Under the pieces are notes generated by a model. The model worked only from the letters and a program-made list of their open reading frames with translations. It was not told the origin of the DNA and did not search any database. From contig OY743176.1 in NCBI GenBank assembly GCA_963555705.1, forward strand, positions 42,547,026-42,611,025: a DNA stretch of 64,000 nt, read 5' to 3'. Position 1 is the first letter of the stretch. Each line of letters opens with the position of its first letter. A program made the position numbers and the translations under genes. Of this stretch, positions 10,394 through 20,371 are shown one piece after another. The stretch comes from Ligustrum vulgare (lineage: Eukaryota > Streptophyta > Magnoliopsida > Lamiales > Oleaceae).

Positions 10394-10488
10394 AACTTAG
10401 GTTCCGAATTTTAAGTTAATGTTTGGCGTTTAGCTTTTTAGTTTAGATTGAATTCTAGTTTATTTCTAGTTGTTTTATTTTCTTTGCC

Positions 10489-10496
10489 TATATATA
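10489..10496 (+). promoter_or_regulatory. TATA box of the left LTR
   Basis: TATATATA in the context GCC-TATATATA-TGGC, the only strong TATA box in the GC-richer half of the LTR. Transcription would start roughly 25-35 bp downstream. The right-LTR copy is at 16644-16651. Confidence 0.6.
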
Positions 10497-10808
10497 TGGC
10501 TTTATTCAGCATTGTAAAGGAACAACTTTATTCTTGAGATTAATGATATTGAAGGTGAGATATTCCCTTATATTTTCTTCGTGTTCTCGTCGAACAAATT
10601 AAACTTATCAAAGGATTTGACAACCTTTGTGGCGTTCCCCCTTTGTGGTTCTTATCTCCGCATCGTAACGGGTTTTGGGTTTAATATACCCATAGTTCTT
10701 GCGTCGTGAGGTCGGGTTGCATTGTTACCGTCTACTATCTTGGATTTTAGAGTTTTCCGGCGTTTAATTCCGCGTGTTCTTGGTGATCCCCAAACGGATC
10801 ACATCATC

Positions 10809-10820
10809 TGGTATCAGAGC
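10809..10820 (+). other. Primer binding site, tRNA-iMet type
   Basis: TGGTATCAGAGC starts two bases after the left LTR. It is the canonical plant PBS complementary to the 3' end of initiator methionine tRNA. Confidence 0.95.
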
Positions 10821-11339
10821 CTGTCTCTAAATCCAATTATTTAGTATTCCAGTTCTTTTTCTTTTATTTCCAGTTATTAATTATTCACAAAAAAAAAAAA
10901 AAAATCCGAAATTTACAAAAAAAAAAAAAAAAAAAAAGAGGAAGAAAAGAAGTGTTGTTGATTCGAACAAGAATTCAAGAAAATAATATTTGGCAAATCT
11001 TTCCAACAAATCCTTGTTTCCATAAAATTCTTTATTCTTGTTTCCATAAAACTTCTTCTTGCAATAGAATTCTTGTTTCCATAATTTCTTTCTTAAATTT
11101 CCTAATTCCAATATTTTCCATCAACTTTCCTTATTTGCACTTTGGGGTTTATTCCACAAGGACCAAATCCGTGACTAGTTTGGTGGGTTCTTTGAGAACG
11201 TGGGAAAAAGGGAATCAAGAGGAAAAAGGCAGAGTGGTGAGAATAATAGAGGGAAAAAGCCAAATTGAGTGATACACGAGCGATAAAACACGTGAGGATC
11301 TTTATTTAATATTTTTTTCTCTTTTCTTTATTACTAACC
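10821..11339 (+). other. Untranslated leader of the gypsy element
   Basis: About 520 bp between the PBS and the gag ATG. It contains two long A runs (about 10889-10903 and 10917-10937) and small out-of-frame upstream reading frames (for example 10952-11272) with no recognisable domain. It likely contains packaging or dimerisation signals, but none can be identified by eye. Confidence 0.7.
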
Positions 11340-12854
11340 ATGTCGCAGAAGGAAGTTTCGTCAACGGAAAAGGATCTTCAAGATTTTAAAATGCTTGCAA
11401 TGGTGGAGGAACGTTTGGCAAAATGGGAAGCGAGGTTGGATGCCAAGTTGGAAGCAAAATTTGGTCCACAATCCGGCGTGAATGTGGAAAGGGATAATAA
11501 TCCGGGGGAGACACGAGGTGCGGGAAATGTTCAACCACGTCACGAACAACCGCGCAATTTCCCTAATTTACGGAGACCACTAAGGTATGACTTCAACCCA
11601 CAATATAGAGCTAGGAATGAACATGTTGAGGTTGTTGATAGTGATGAGGATAGTGGTGAATTGTCTATTACTAGTGTTGGTAGGAGACGAGATCGGAGAG
11701 AAAGACGTGATAGGGGATATAGGCGTGATCGTAGGGATGATGTAGATGGACATGTTGGTAACATTAAAATGTCCATTCCCTCGTTTCAGGTTAAGAGTAA
11801 TCCGGACGTTTATTTTGAATGGGAAAATAGGGTAGAATTAATTTTCGATTGTCATAATTATTCTGAAGCTAAGAAGGTTAAATTGGCAGTCGTAGAATTT
11901 ACTGATTATGCTATAGTATGGTGGGATCAATTGGTAACTAGTAAAAGGAGAAATGGGGAGAGGCCTATTGAAACTTGGGATGAGTTGAAGGCCCTTATGA
12001 GAAAACGATTTGTGCCTGGACATTACTATAGGGATCTTTACCAAAAATTACAAACCCTTTCCCAAGGTAGTAAGAGTGTAGAGGATTACCATAGGGAGAT
12101 GGAGGTTGCCATTATTCGGGCTAATATAGAGGAAGACCCGGAGGCAACCATGGCTAGGTTTTTAAATGGTTTAAATCGAGATATTGCTAATGTTATTGAA
12201 TTGCAGCATTATATCGATTTGGAGGAAATGCTTCACATGTCCATGAAAGTGGAGCGACAGTTAAAAAGGAAGGGAACTTCCAAATTCTCTACAAGTTCCA
12301 ATTCTTTTGGTAAGTCTACGTGGAGTGGGATTTCCAAAAATGAAGGGGTTGTGCAGAAAAATAAATTTGAGGCATCGAAGGGAAAGGTAGAGCCACCCAA
12401 CAAAGGTAAAATTACTTCTGACTCTCAAGCTTCTAGGACTAGAGATATCCGTTGCTTTAAATGTTCCGGTTTAGGACATATTTCTTCACAATGTCCAAAT
12501 AAACGAATATTGGTTATGCATGATGGGGTATTAAGTTCGGAGGATGAGAAAGGGGGAGAAGTGGAGGATGAGTATAAGGATATGCCAGCTCTAGAGGATG
12601 TTAGTGAAAATGATGATGTGGACTATGCAGTAGCTAAATCACTTGTCACTAGGAGAGCCCTTAGTACTCAAGTTAAGGTGGAAGAGTCGGGTGAGCAGCG
12701 AGAAAATATATTTCATACTAGGTGTTTTGTGAATAACAAAGTGTGTAGTTTGATAATAGATGGGGGTAGTTGTGCGAACGTTGCCAGCACTACTTTAGTA
12801 GAGAAATTGTGCCTACCTATGCTAAAACACCCTAGGCCGTATAAGCTACAGTGA
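11340..12854 (+). CDS. gag: Gag polyprotein plus start of protease, ended by a premature TGA
   Basis: A 504-residue frame from the first ATG in frame after the leader. Residues 1-45 are charged and probably coiled-coil. Residues about 154-303 are the retrotransposon gag (capsid) domain, with WWDQL, RKRFVPGHYYRDLYQKLQTL and RFLNGLNRDIANVIELQHYI. A nucleocapsid knuckle C372-x2-C375-x4-H380-x4-C385 follows. Protease begins after an acidic linker; the active-site region is LIIDGGSCANVAS with Asp474 (DGG in place of the usual DS/TG). The frame stops at TGA 12852-12854, in the middle of the protease, and the same frame continues open to 16040. The stop is therefore a nonsense mutation, not a gene boundary. 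Capsid could still be made from this copy; protease is truncated. Confidence 0.93.
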   Translation: MSQKEVSSTEKDLQDFKMLAMVEERLAKWEARLDAKLEAKFGPQSGVNVERDNNPGETRGAGNVQPRHEQPRNFPNLRRPLRYDFNPQYRARNEHVEVVDSDEDSGELSITSVGRRRDRRERRDRGYRRDRRDDVDGHVGNIKMSIPSFQVKSNPDVYFEWENRVELIFDCHNYSEAKKVKLAVVEFTDYAIVWWDQLVTSKRRNGERPIETWDELKALMRKRFVPGHYYRDLYQKLQTLSQGSKSVEDYHREMEVAIIRANIEEDPEATMARFLNGLNRDIANVIELQHYIDLEEMLHMSMKVERQLKRKGTSKFSTSSNSFGKSTWSGISKNEGVVQKNKFEASKGKVEPPNKGKITSDSQASRTRDIRCFKCSGLGHISSQCPNKRILVMHDGVLSSEDEKGGEVEDEYKDMPALEDVSENDDVDYAVAKSLVTRRALSTQVKVEESGEQRENIFHTRCFVNNKVCSLIIDGGSCANVASTTLVEKLCLPMLKHPRPYKLQ

Positions 12855-15800
12855 TTAAATGAATCGGGTGAGATTAAGGTAAATAAACAAGTGGTAGTTG
12901 ATTTGGCGATTGGGAAGTATGAAGATAGGGTGGTTTGTGATGTGGTACCCATGCATGCGGGGCACATCTTGTTGGGCAGGCCATGGCAATTCGATAGGAA
13001 GGTTATTCATGATGGATTTAAAAATAGGTATACCTTCACTAAGGATGGGAAAAATGTCAAACTAATGCCTTTGTCACCTCAACAGGTCTATGAAGACCAA
13101 TTGAAATTAAAAAGTGAGGAAGAGAGAAAGAGGGTCGGGACCACGATCCCGGAAAAAGGAGAGTTGAGTGAACAGAAGAGGGTCGGGACCACGATCCCGG
13201 AAAAAGGAGAGTTGTGTGAAAAACCGAGAGTTGGGACCACGATCCCAGAAAAAGGAGAGGGTGTGAAGAGTGCCAGTAAAAGAGAGAAAACAAAGGTAAG
13301 CTTCTACGCAAAACAGAGTGATATCACCAAAGCTATTTCTACAAATAAACCTGTGATTTTACTAATGTACAAGGAATCCCTCCTTGTGCTTGATGAAGCT
13401 AACCACTCCCTCCCCAGTTTAGCTATGTCTCTTTTGCAGGAATTTGCAGATTTATTTCCCGAGGATATTCCTAGTGGGCTACCGCCAATTCGAGGGATTG
13501 AACACCAGATTGACTTCGTGCCAGGAGCGGTCATTCCAAACAGGCCAGCTTATAGGAGCAATCCAGAAGAGACCAAGGAGCTACAAAAGCAGGTTGAAGA
13601 GCTGCTGAAAAAGGGCTATGTTCGGGAAAGCATGAGCCCATGTGCAGTACCAGTTCTGTTGGTACCCAAAAAGGATGGGACTTGGAGGATGTGCGTGGAC
13701 TGTAGGGCAGTCAACAATATTACGGTAAAGTATCGCCATCCCATACCTAGACTTGATGACATGCTTGATGAACTTTATGGTGCTAGTATTTTTAGTAAAA
13801 TAGACCTTAAGAGTGGTTATCACCAAATTCGTATGAAAGAAGGTGATGAATGGAAAACCGCCTTCAAAACCAAATATGGTTTATATGAATGGATGGTTAT
13901 GCCGTTCGGCCTCTCAAATGCACCTAGCACTTTTATGAGATTAATGAATCATGTCTTGCGTGCTTACATTGGTAAATTTGTCGTGGTATACTTTGATGAC
14001 ATTCTGGTATATAGTAAGAACTTAGGTGATCACATCGAACATTTAAGATCTGTTTTGGAAGTTTTGAAAACTGAGAAACTATATGCTAATTTTAAAAAGT
14101 GTACTTTTTGCATGGAAAAGGTAATTTTTCTTGGTTTTGTCGTTAGGTCTAATGGTGTTGAGGTAGATGAGGAGAAAATTCGTGCTATTAAAGAATGGCC
14201 AACTCCCAAGAGTATTACGGAGGTTAGGAGCTTCCACGGGTTGGCTGGGTTTTATAGGAGGTTTGTTAAAGATTTTAGCACACTTGCAGCACCACTAACA
14301 GAAATAGTCAAGAAAAGTGTAGGATTCCATTGGGGGGAAGCACAAGAAAATGCTTTTAAAATGCTTAAGGATAGGTTATGTTCTGCACCGGTTTTAGCTT
14401 TACCTAACTTTAACCAAACCTTTGAGATTGAATGTGATGCATCAGGAATAGGTATTGGAGCTGTTCTTATGCAGGAAAAAAGACCGATTGCATTTTTTAG
14501 TGAAAAGCTGAGTGGGGCAGTTTTGAATTATCCGACCTACGACAAGGAGCTTTATGCTCTTGTTCGTGCCTTGGAAACATGGCAGCACTATCTGTGGCCA
14601 AAGGAATTCGTTATACACACTGACCACGAGTCACTGAAACACCTCAAGGGACAAGGTAAACTAAACAAACGACACGCCCGTTGGATAGAATTCATTGAGA
14701 CATTTCCATATGTCATTCGCTATAAGCAAGGTAAGGAGAATGTGGTAGCAGATGCCCTTTCTCGCAGGTATGTTCTCTTAACTTCTTTAAATGCGAAGTT
14801 GCTTGGATTCGAGTATATAAAAGGTATATATGTTAATGACCCTGATTTTTCTACCATTTATGCTTCATGTGAAAAGGGTGCAATTGATAAATTTTATAGG
14901 CATGAAGGCTATTTGTTTAGGGAAAGTAAACTTTGTGTGCCTACCTGTTCTATGCGTGAATTGCTAGTGCGTGAGGCTCATGGTGGAGGGTTAATGGGAC
15001 ACTTTGGTGTTCTTAAGACGTTAGAAACTTTACAAGAACATTTTTATTGGCCTAAAATGAAAAGGGATGTTCACCATATTTGTGAAAGATGCATAACTTG
15101 TAAACAATCTAAGTCTAGAGTCTTGCCACAAGGTTTGTATACACCTTTGCCCGTACCTAATGAACCTTGGGTAGATATATCTATGGATTTTGTGTTAGGT
15201 CTGCCTAGGACAAAAAAAGGTAAAGACTCGATATTTGTGGTGGTAGACAGGTTTAGCAAAATGGCGCATTTTATTCCTTGTAATAAAACTGATGACGCAA
15301 CTAACATAGCGGACCTATTCTTTAGGGAAGTTGTAAGACTCCATGGGATACCTAGGAGTATTGTGTCTGATAGGGATGTTAAGTTCCTAAGCTACTTTTG
15401 GAAAGTCTTGTGGGGGAAAATGGGTACTAAATTGTTATTTTCAACTACATGTCACCCACAAACTGATGGTCAAACCGAGGTAGTTAATAGGACATTAATC
15501 CAACTTTTGCGCACTATAATAAATAAGAATCTAAAAAGTTGGGAGGAATGTTTGCCATTTGTGGAATTTGCTTATAATCGATCTGTGCATTCTACTACTT
15601 CATGTTCACCTTTTGAAGTTGTTTATGGTTTCAACCCGCTAACTCCTCTTGATTTAATTCCTTTACCTGCAGATGAATGGAGCAGTTTGGACGGGGCGAA
15701 AAAGGCTAAGTTTGTGAAAGAACTTCATGAGAGGGTGAAAGGACAAATTGAAAAGAAAAATGAGCGTTATGCGACTCATGCCAACAAAGGTAGGAGGCAA

Positions 15801-16040
15801 GTGACGTTCGAGCCAGGTGATTGGGTGTGGGTGCACTTGCGAAAGGAGCGATTCCCAACCCTAAGAAAGTCTAAGTTGCAGCCAAGAGGCGATGACCCTT
15901 TTCAGATCCTTGAAAAGATAAATGAGAATGCATATAAGCTCGATCTTCCAGGTGAGTATAATGTGTCTGCTTCATTTAATGTTGCTGATCTTTCTCTGTT
16001 TGATGCAGGTGATGATTCGAGGACGAATCCTTTTCAATAG
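12855..16040 (+). CDS. pol: Pol polyprotein: rest of protease, reverse transcriptase, RNase H, integrase
   Basis: This is the continuation of the gag frame after the TGA. No real start exists; the first start-like codon is GTG at 12891, used for the numbering here. It opens with the protease tail ([15 protein letters not shown]), then three 48-bp repeats (residues 81-123). RT is about residues 223-400, with [19 protein letters not shown] and the catalytic YFDD at 367-370. RNase H is about 508-630, with Asp516 in ECDASG and HTDHESL. Integrase has a zinc site H697/H704-C734/C737 and catalytic D766, D827, E863 with 35 residues between the last two. A C-terminal segment around [14 protein letters not shown] follows. 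All catalytic residues I can check are present. The frame stops at TAG 16038-16040, yet reading on in frame gives the conserved C-terminal tail encoded in the 3' LTR. The TAG is therefore probably a second nonsense change. Confidence 0.92.
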   Translation, partial: LNESGEIKVNKQVVVDLAIGKYEDRVVCDVVPMHAGHILLGRPWQFDRKVIHDGFKNRYTFTKDGKNVKLMPLSPQQVYEDQLKLKSEEERKRVGTTIPEKGELSEQKRVGTTIPEKGELCEKPRVGTTIPEKGEGVKSASKREKTKVSFYAKQSDITKAISTNKPVILLMYKESLLVLDEANHSLPSLAMSLLQEFADLFPEDIPSGLPPIRGIEHQIDFVPGAVIPNRPAYRSNPEETKELQKQVEELLKKGYVRESMSPCAVPVLLVPKKDGTWRMCVDCRAVNNITVKYRHPIPRLDDMLDELYGASIFSKIDLKSGYHQIRMKEGDEWKTAFKTKYGLYEWMVMPFGLSNAPSTFMRLMNHVLRAYIGKFVVVYFDDILVYSKNLGDHIEHLRSVLEVLKTEKLYANFKKCTFCMEKVIFLGFVVRSNGVEVDEEKIRAIKEWPTPKSITEVRSFHGLAGFYRRFVKDFSTLAAPLTEIVKKSVGFHWGEAQENAFKMLKDRLCSAPVLALPNFNQTFEIECDASGIGIGAVLMQEKRPIAFFSEKLSGAVLNYPTYDKELYALVRALETWQHYLWPKEFVIHTDHESLKHLKGQGKLNKRHARWIEFIETFPYVIRYKQGKENVVADALSRRYVLLTSLNAKLLGFEYIKGIYVNDPDFSTIYASCEKGAIDKFYRHEGYLFRESKLCVPTCSMRELLVREAHGGGLMGHFGVLKTLETLQEHFYWPKMKRDVHHICERCITCKQSKSRVLPQGLYTPLPVPNEPWVDISMDFVLGLPRTKKGKDSIFVVVDRFSKMAHFIPCNKTDDATNIADLFFREVVRLHGIPRSIVSDRDVKFLSYFWKVLWGKMGTKLLFSTTCHPQTDGQTEVVNRTLIQLLRTIINKNLKSWEECLPFVEFAYNRSVHSTTSCSPFEVVYGFNPLTPLDLIPLPADEWSSLDGAKKAKFVKELHERVKGQIEKKNERYATHANKGRRQVTFEPGDWVWVHLRKERFPTLRKSKLQPRGDDPFQILEKINENAYKLDLPGEYNVSASFNVADLSLFDAGDDSRTNPFQ
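13131..13261 (+). repeat. 48-bp tandem repeat within pol (2.7 copies)
   Basis: Units start at 13131, 13179 and 13227 and encode [12 protein letters not shown] three times, each with a different short tail. Unit length is a multiple of three, so the frame is kept. Units 1 and 2 are nearly identical and unit 3 is slightly diverged. It sits in the linker between protease and RT. Confidence 0.95.
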
Positions 16041-16048
16041 GGAGGGGA
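16039..16048 (+). other. Polypurine tract
   Basis: AGGGAGGGGA directly abuts the TGATGAGTT start of the right LTR, the position and composition expected for plus-strand DNA priming. Confidence 0.93.
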
Positions 16049-16304
16049 TGATGAGTTCCGGAGTGGCTCGAAGAACGTTGACCCGTTGCACGTGCCCGTA
16101 GGACCAATAACGAGACAAAGAGCCAAAAGAATCAAGCAGGCAATGCAAGGATTCATGCAAGCGTGGATGGACGAGTGCTCTAGTGCAAAGACTTTATTTA
16201 CGTTGCATAAGAATGTGGAAGAGGAGCCAAAGTTATTGCAATGCATTTGGATCAAGGAAGAACAAGAAATTGGGCAGCAGCTGAGTCACGGCCGTAAAGA
16301 CTGA
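16041..16304 (+). pseudogene. In-frame C-terminal extension of pol running into the 3' LTR
   Basis: From the codon after the TAG at 16038-16040 the pol frame stays open through the polypurine tract and 256 bp of the right LTR to TGA 16302-16304. It encodes about 87 residues, including PVGPITRQRAKRIKQAM and MQAWMDE. The polypurine tract is itself coding (Gly-Gly-Asp-Asp). Such LTR-overlapping tails are known in plant gypsy families. The intact frame, in contrast to the noncoding remainder of the LTR, supports past coding use. Confidence 0.6.
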
Positions 16305-16963
16305 AATCACGGCCGTAACGGATTCACGGCCGTAAAGCCAATATTACGGCCGTAACACGACAATGGCGAAATTTTGCAGAAGAGGACTTACGACCGTAAA
16401 CCACATCTTCACGGCCGTAAAGAGTTTGGTAGTTTTAAATTCAGAATGTTGATTACGGCCGTAAAGGGTATTGTCACGGCCGTAACAATTGTTTTTAATT
16501 TTAATCCGTAGCTTGCTTACGGCCGTAAACTCTTAAGTCACGGCCGTAACTTAGGTTCCGAATTTTAAGTTAATGTTTGGCGTTTTAGCTTTTTAGTTTA
16601 GATTGAATTCTAGTTTATTTCTAGTTGTTTTATTTTCTTTGCCTATATATATGGCTTTATTCAGCATTGTAAAGGAACAACTTTATTCTTGAGATTAATG
16701 ATATTGAAGGTGAGATATTCCCTTATATTTTCTTCGTGTTCTCGTCGAACAAATTAAACTTATCAAATGATTTGACAACCTTTGTGGCGTTCCCCCTTTG
16801 TGGTTCTTATCTCCGCATCGTAACGGGTTTTGGGTTTAATATACCCATAGTTCTTGCGTCGTGAGGTCGGGGTTGCATTGTTACCGTCTACTATCTTGGA
16901 TTTTAGAGCTTTCCGGCGTTTAATTCCGCGTGTTCTTGGTGATCCCCAAAACGGATCACATCA
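16049..16963 (+). repeat. Right LTR of the gypsy element (915 bp)
   Basis: Same start and end as the left LTR. Differences from the left copy: one palindrome altered to ACGACCGT (16391-16398), AAGG to AATG near 16768, AGTT to AGCT near 16909, and single extra T, G and A near 16582, 16870 and 16950. It keeps nine intact ACGGCCGT copies and the TATA box at 16644. Confidence 0.97.
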
Positions 16964-16968
16964 ATAAT
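16964..16968 (+). repeat. Target site duplication ATAAT (right) of the gypsy element
   Basis: Identical to 9890-9894; marks the 3' edge of the insertion. Confidence 0.95.
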
Positions 16969-17973
16969 GTCATGATTCAATTAGCTTTCAGATGTTGATC
17001 TTGTGTTTACACTCGCACACTGAAGGTTCAAACCGGGGTTTCTATATTTTATACTATCTTATGATTGAGGTTAACTTCTAGGTGCATGACCTCTCTCATA
17101 AGTATAGAAACAAATGCCATCAATTAATCTATTTTGAGAACAGGTATTCCATCATGTTGAAGATATGATTTTCTACTATTTTTCAGTGGTGATGTGGACA
17201 GAAATTTTTGGACCTTCTGTCAAATACTTGAAGACTGTTATGTGTCTAATGATTAGCTATTTGTTTAGTTCGGAGCATTAATGGGTTTATGCTTGAAGTG
17301 GCATACAGAGTCTTGTCAATCTCTTTGTCCTCCATTTCTGTGATACATGTTTAATCCACTTGTTTGTTACATTTCCTAACAAAAATTTGCCTTATAAAAA
17401 AAAAATATTTGTAAAAGACCTCCAATTTACACATTTGGCACTATTTTAGGCTGTTATCTGTATTAATTAAGCTTAAAGCTAATCCGTTCGTATGTCACTG
17501 TTTACTATAATTTGCATCACGTTAGTGCATTTCATTTGTTTCCCCTTATACATTCTTTTCACTTGTTTATTTACTATAATTTGCATCACATTATTGATGC
17601 CTAATCATTGCGAACCTTTCTGAATTTATTATTTCTCCATTATACAGGACTGCTACTGTACTTACTGTCCCCGGATGGCTTTCCTAATACCGTTTAAGCT
17701 GGTATTGGATACGTGGTATCAGAATTGCTTGGAAATAATATCCGAAACAGTTTTTCCATACCACCAGGTTCGAATGCATTGCAAAGTTCTTTGGCCCTTC
17801 CCAAAATTGTAACTTTTATGTAGTCTTAATTAATTGTTAAATGATACTACACAGCCTTCTATGATTTTCTGTGTCTCTTCAGCTAATAATTCTTTATAGA
17901 AAAAACATAATATGATTATATTAGGATTCCGTTAATTCAATGACGCTAAATAATACAACAACTGCACATTTCT
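16969..17973. other. No gene seen; possible weak coding trace
   Basis: AT-rich DNA that would be the 3' part of the candidate Helitron. Around 17648-17815 there is a somewhat GC-richer stretch with a short open frame, following a good TACAG acceptor, but I recognise no family. Confidence 0.4.
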
Positions 17974-17998
17974 CGTACGGAGTACGACTTTTCACTAG
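17974..17998 (+). other. Helitron 3' terminus (hairpin + CTAG)
   Basis: CGTAC-GGA-GTACG stem, then ACTTTTCA and CTAG (17995-17998) followed by T. The next bases (TATATATTAAAAGAGCC and TTACTATTCATTTTTG) look like the 5' start of another member of the same family. Confidence 0.6.
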
Positions 17999-18461
17999 TA
18001 TATATTAAAAGAGCCTATAGAAGTTACTATTCATTTTTGTAACCCCTCTTTTCACACTGTATAATTTATACTATTCATTAACAGGTTTACAAAATATCTA
18101 TTTCTAATCTCAGTACAATTTTCACCGCCTCTTCTCTCAAATAAATATAAACACACAGACTGCTCTGCTCGATCTCGAATTTGCTCTTAATCCTCTCAAG
18201 GTGATCATCTTCTTCAAACATAAACTCCACTTCATAAACCCACCAAAATCAGATTTAAGTATGAGGATGATGAATACGTAGAGGATAAATGAGTGCTCAA
18301 ATATGAAGGAAGACTCTATCATGTGGCTGGATGATTCCAGGATTGATGGCGATAAGACTAGCTCCGATTATTATTTTGATTCCTATTTGCACTTCGATAA
18401 TGCATTTTATTTCCATTAGGGGAGGAGCTAGAATCTTATCTCAGCCATGGCAGAAATAATT

Positions 18462-18489
18462 GAGGTGGGGCGGGGGGGGGGGGAGGGGG
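18462..18489 (+). repeat. G-rich run
   Basis: GAGGTGGGGC followed by 13 G, then AGGGGGA. Several G-tracts on one strand could form a G-quadruplex. It lies about 50 bp inside the candidate hAT left end. Confidence 0.6.
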
Positions 18490-18678
18490 ATTTTTTTAGG
18501 GCAAAAATAGAAATGAAGAGGAAATTTTGGTCGGATATTGTATGGATTGCAAATGATGTGCAAGACATACAAGGAAACTATACTCTTTAAATCAAATTGT
18601 AACTCACAAGTAACATATAATATAAAAAATCAAATTCTAACTCACAATTCACAAACGTCAAATCTCAAATTAAATTAA

Positions 18679-19705
18679 GGAGGTGTCCCCAACATGGAAT
18701 TTAGTGGAATTTTTTAGATTCATGAATTCTCATAGATTTTATGAATTTTATAGAATTCTATAGAATCTCTCAGATTCTAGTAGATTTCTATTCCACGGGT
18801 TTTAGTAGATTTCAATATATTTAGTAGAATTTGTTGAACATGTATTTTAGAATTTCATCCACTTTTACCTTTTATCAGGTAATTTCTTTCTTTCTTTATT
18901 ATTTTGTACAAGTTGAACGTGAACTTGAGACAAAAAAAAAAAATTAACATAATTTCTTACTTGATCATTGATGTAGGCTCGCCTACGATAATTTTCACGA
19001 TTCAAACAATCGCTAATTTCTCAAGAAAAGGATTGCAATTCATAAAAATCTCAAACTTTTATTTGAATTCAACCAAAAAACCTAGAACAATGAAGGAAAC
19101 GTTTAAATAGAGAAAACCTAACGGGCTTTATCCAACAATGGGCTGGATTCGTCGAAAATAAGTAAAACGAACAAAGTAGTAATAAAAAAAGGACAAAACG
19201 CAGTTTTTTACTTAGTAAACGACTTCAAACGGCTAAAATCCATCGTCGTCATAGCATAGCGATGAGTCTTGTAGGGCTCTTCGAGACGATTCTGGAAAGT
19301 ACTTATGGGCCAAAAACGGACACCGTATAACAAAGTTATGGCCATTTAAAGTCGCGAAGCCCAACACCTCACTTTTGACGATCCCAACTGTCCATAAATG
19401 CGAGAGCCTGGTCCTGTACGTCATCAATCATCAAAAAAATAAAAAAATAAAATAAAAAGAAGCAAGAATATTCGAACTATTAAAAAATAAAATATATATC
19501 ATTGTCTAGTTTTAATTAAAAAAAATTCAAGCATTTCATTTAAAACATGAAGTATTTTTATTTTTCTTGTACAAATCATCAATTAAAACAATAGATTGCA
19601 TTTAAATAATTAAACTCAAATTTTGAATTATATAAAAACATTTATAGATTATCACAAATAAATTGGCAAAATTTTATTATTGCAGAGTCAACACTTTCAT
19701 TTATA

Positions 19706-19753
<48 letters not shown>

Positions 19754-20109
19754 CGTGTACTGTTTTGTTTTATTTTTATTTTTATTTTTGATTTTTATTG
19801 GAAAAAAGGGAGAAATTGGAAATTTGAGGAGTCATGGAATTGGAAATTCGAGGGGTCATGGTCGGATTTGTTAAGGAATCTTGCCTTCATATTTATGGTT
19901 TAAAAATCCATCAAAATTCTTATAATTCCATTCATATTAGAAATCTACTGAAATCCATAGATTTTTCAAGACACCAGAATCTTGTGAAATTAATAGAAAT
20001 CCATATTGAGGATCTTGAATTTTGACAGATTCTATAAAACTCAAAATTGAGGATACGTGAAATATTATGAAATTCTAAAATCCTTCAAATTCTATATTAG
20101 GGACACTCC
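18679..20109. mobile_element. PIF/Harbinger-like inverted-repeat element, non-autonomous
   Basis: The left end GGAGGTGTCCCCAACATGG and the reverse complement of the right end, GGAGTGTCCCTAATATAG, pair for about 45 bp with mismatches. Subterminal regions are full of AGAATTTCATAGATTTT-like repeats in opposite orientations. Ends starting GG with TAA (left, 18676-18678) and TAT (right) fit a decayed 3-bp PIF duplication. An alternative is the 8-bp TAAATTAA found at 18671-18678 and 20112-20119, which would suggest hAT. No transposase inside. Confidence 0.6.
19706..19753 (+). repeat. (AAT)16 microsatellite
   Basis: Sixteen AAT units inside the PIF-like element, followed by CGTGTACTG. It is the third large AAT/TAA array in the first 20 kb. 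Confidence 0.95.
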
Positions 20110-20371
20110 TATAAATTAACTCCACAAACCACAAATATTTAACAACAAACCACAAAATGTCAAACAAAACTAATCAAATCAATTAAACAAAAAAGTCCCA
20201 AATTTAATTTATAACATAATTAATAATTTAAGTAGACTGTGGTTCTCATAAACCAATGCGCCTGCCATCAATAGTACAAAATACACAGAAATCTGACTTT
20301 ACCATTAAAATAATGAATACTACCTACATCCCCTAACATATCCCATCAAATCTCATACCCATTTCTCCCCA

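Larger units (their letters stand above)
9895..10806 (+). repeat. Left LTR of the gypsy element (912 bp)
   Basis: It starts TGATGAGTTCCGG and ends GGATCACATCA, directly before the PBS. It matches 16049-16963 base for base except at six positions. Those are three substitutions (10239, and sites near 10613 and 10753) and three one-base insertions in the right copy. It holds a coding segment (9932-10150), ten ACGGCCGT palindromes (10134-10393) and a TATA box at 10489. Confidence 0.97.
9895..16963 (+). mobile_element. Full-length Ty3/gypsy retrotransposon, young insertion
   Basis: Complete structure: 5-bp duplication ATAAT, 912-bp left LTR, PBS complementary to initiator tRNA-Met, leader, gag, protease, RT, RNase H, integrase, polypurine tract, 915-bp right LTR, duplication. 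Domain order (integrase last) makes it Ty3/gypsy. A Cys knuckle gag, an HHCC + D,D35E integrase and a C-terminal frame that runs into the 3' LTR suggest a chromovirus-type lineage (CRM-like or Reina-like); no clear chromodomain was seen. The LTRs differ by 3 substitutions and 3 single-base insertions. At the commonly used plant LTR rate of 1.3e-8 per site per year this is about 0.1-0.15 million years (inference). Two in-frame stops break the polyprotein, so this copy is unlikely to be autonomous. Confidence 0.95.
6189..17998 (+). mobile_element. Candidate non-autonomous Helitron carrying a nested gypsy element
   Basis: The 5' side starts TCTATATCTCTAATCTC, directly after a CTAG end, and continues with the family motif of an AAAAGAG-type run and TTACTATTCATG...TTTTCACAC. 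The 3' side is CGTAC-GGA-GTACG plus ACTTTTCA and CTAG (17974-17998). Removing the gypsy element and its duplication leaves about 4.7 kb. The content includes 5'UTR-like CT-rich sequence, a possible RPA-like last exon (8278-8673) and AT-rich DNA. No Rep or helicase motif was seen. Pairing of these two ends is inferred from strand and order, not proven. Confidence 0.35.

Noticed and set aside
13057..13311. Minus-strand frame opposite pol
   Set aside because: Shadow of the 48-bp repeat in the pol frame; the plus strand has clear domain evidence.
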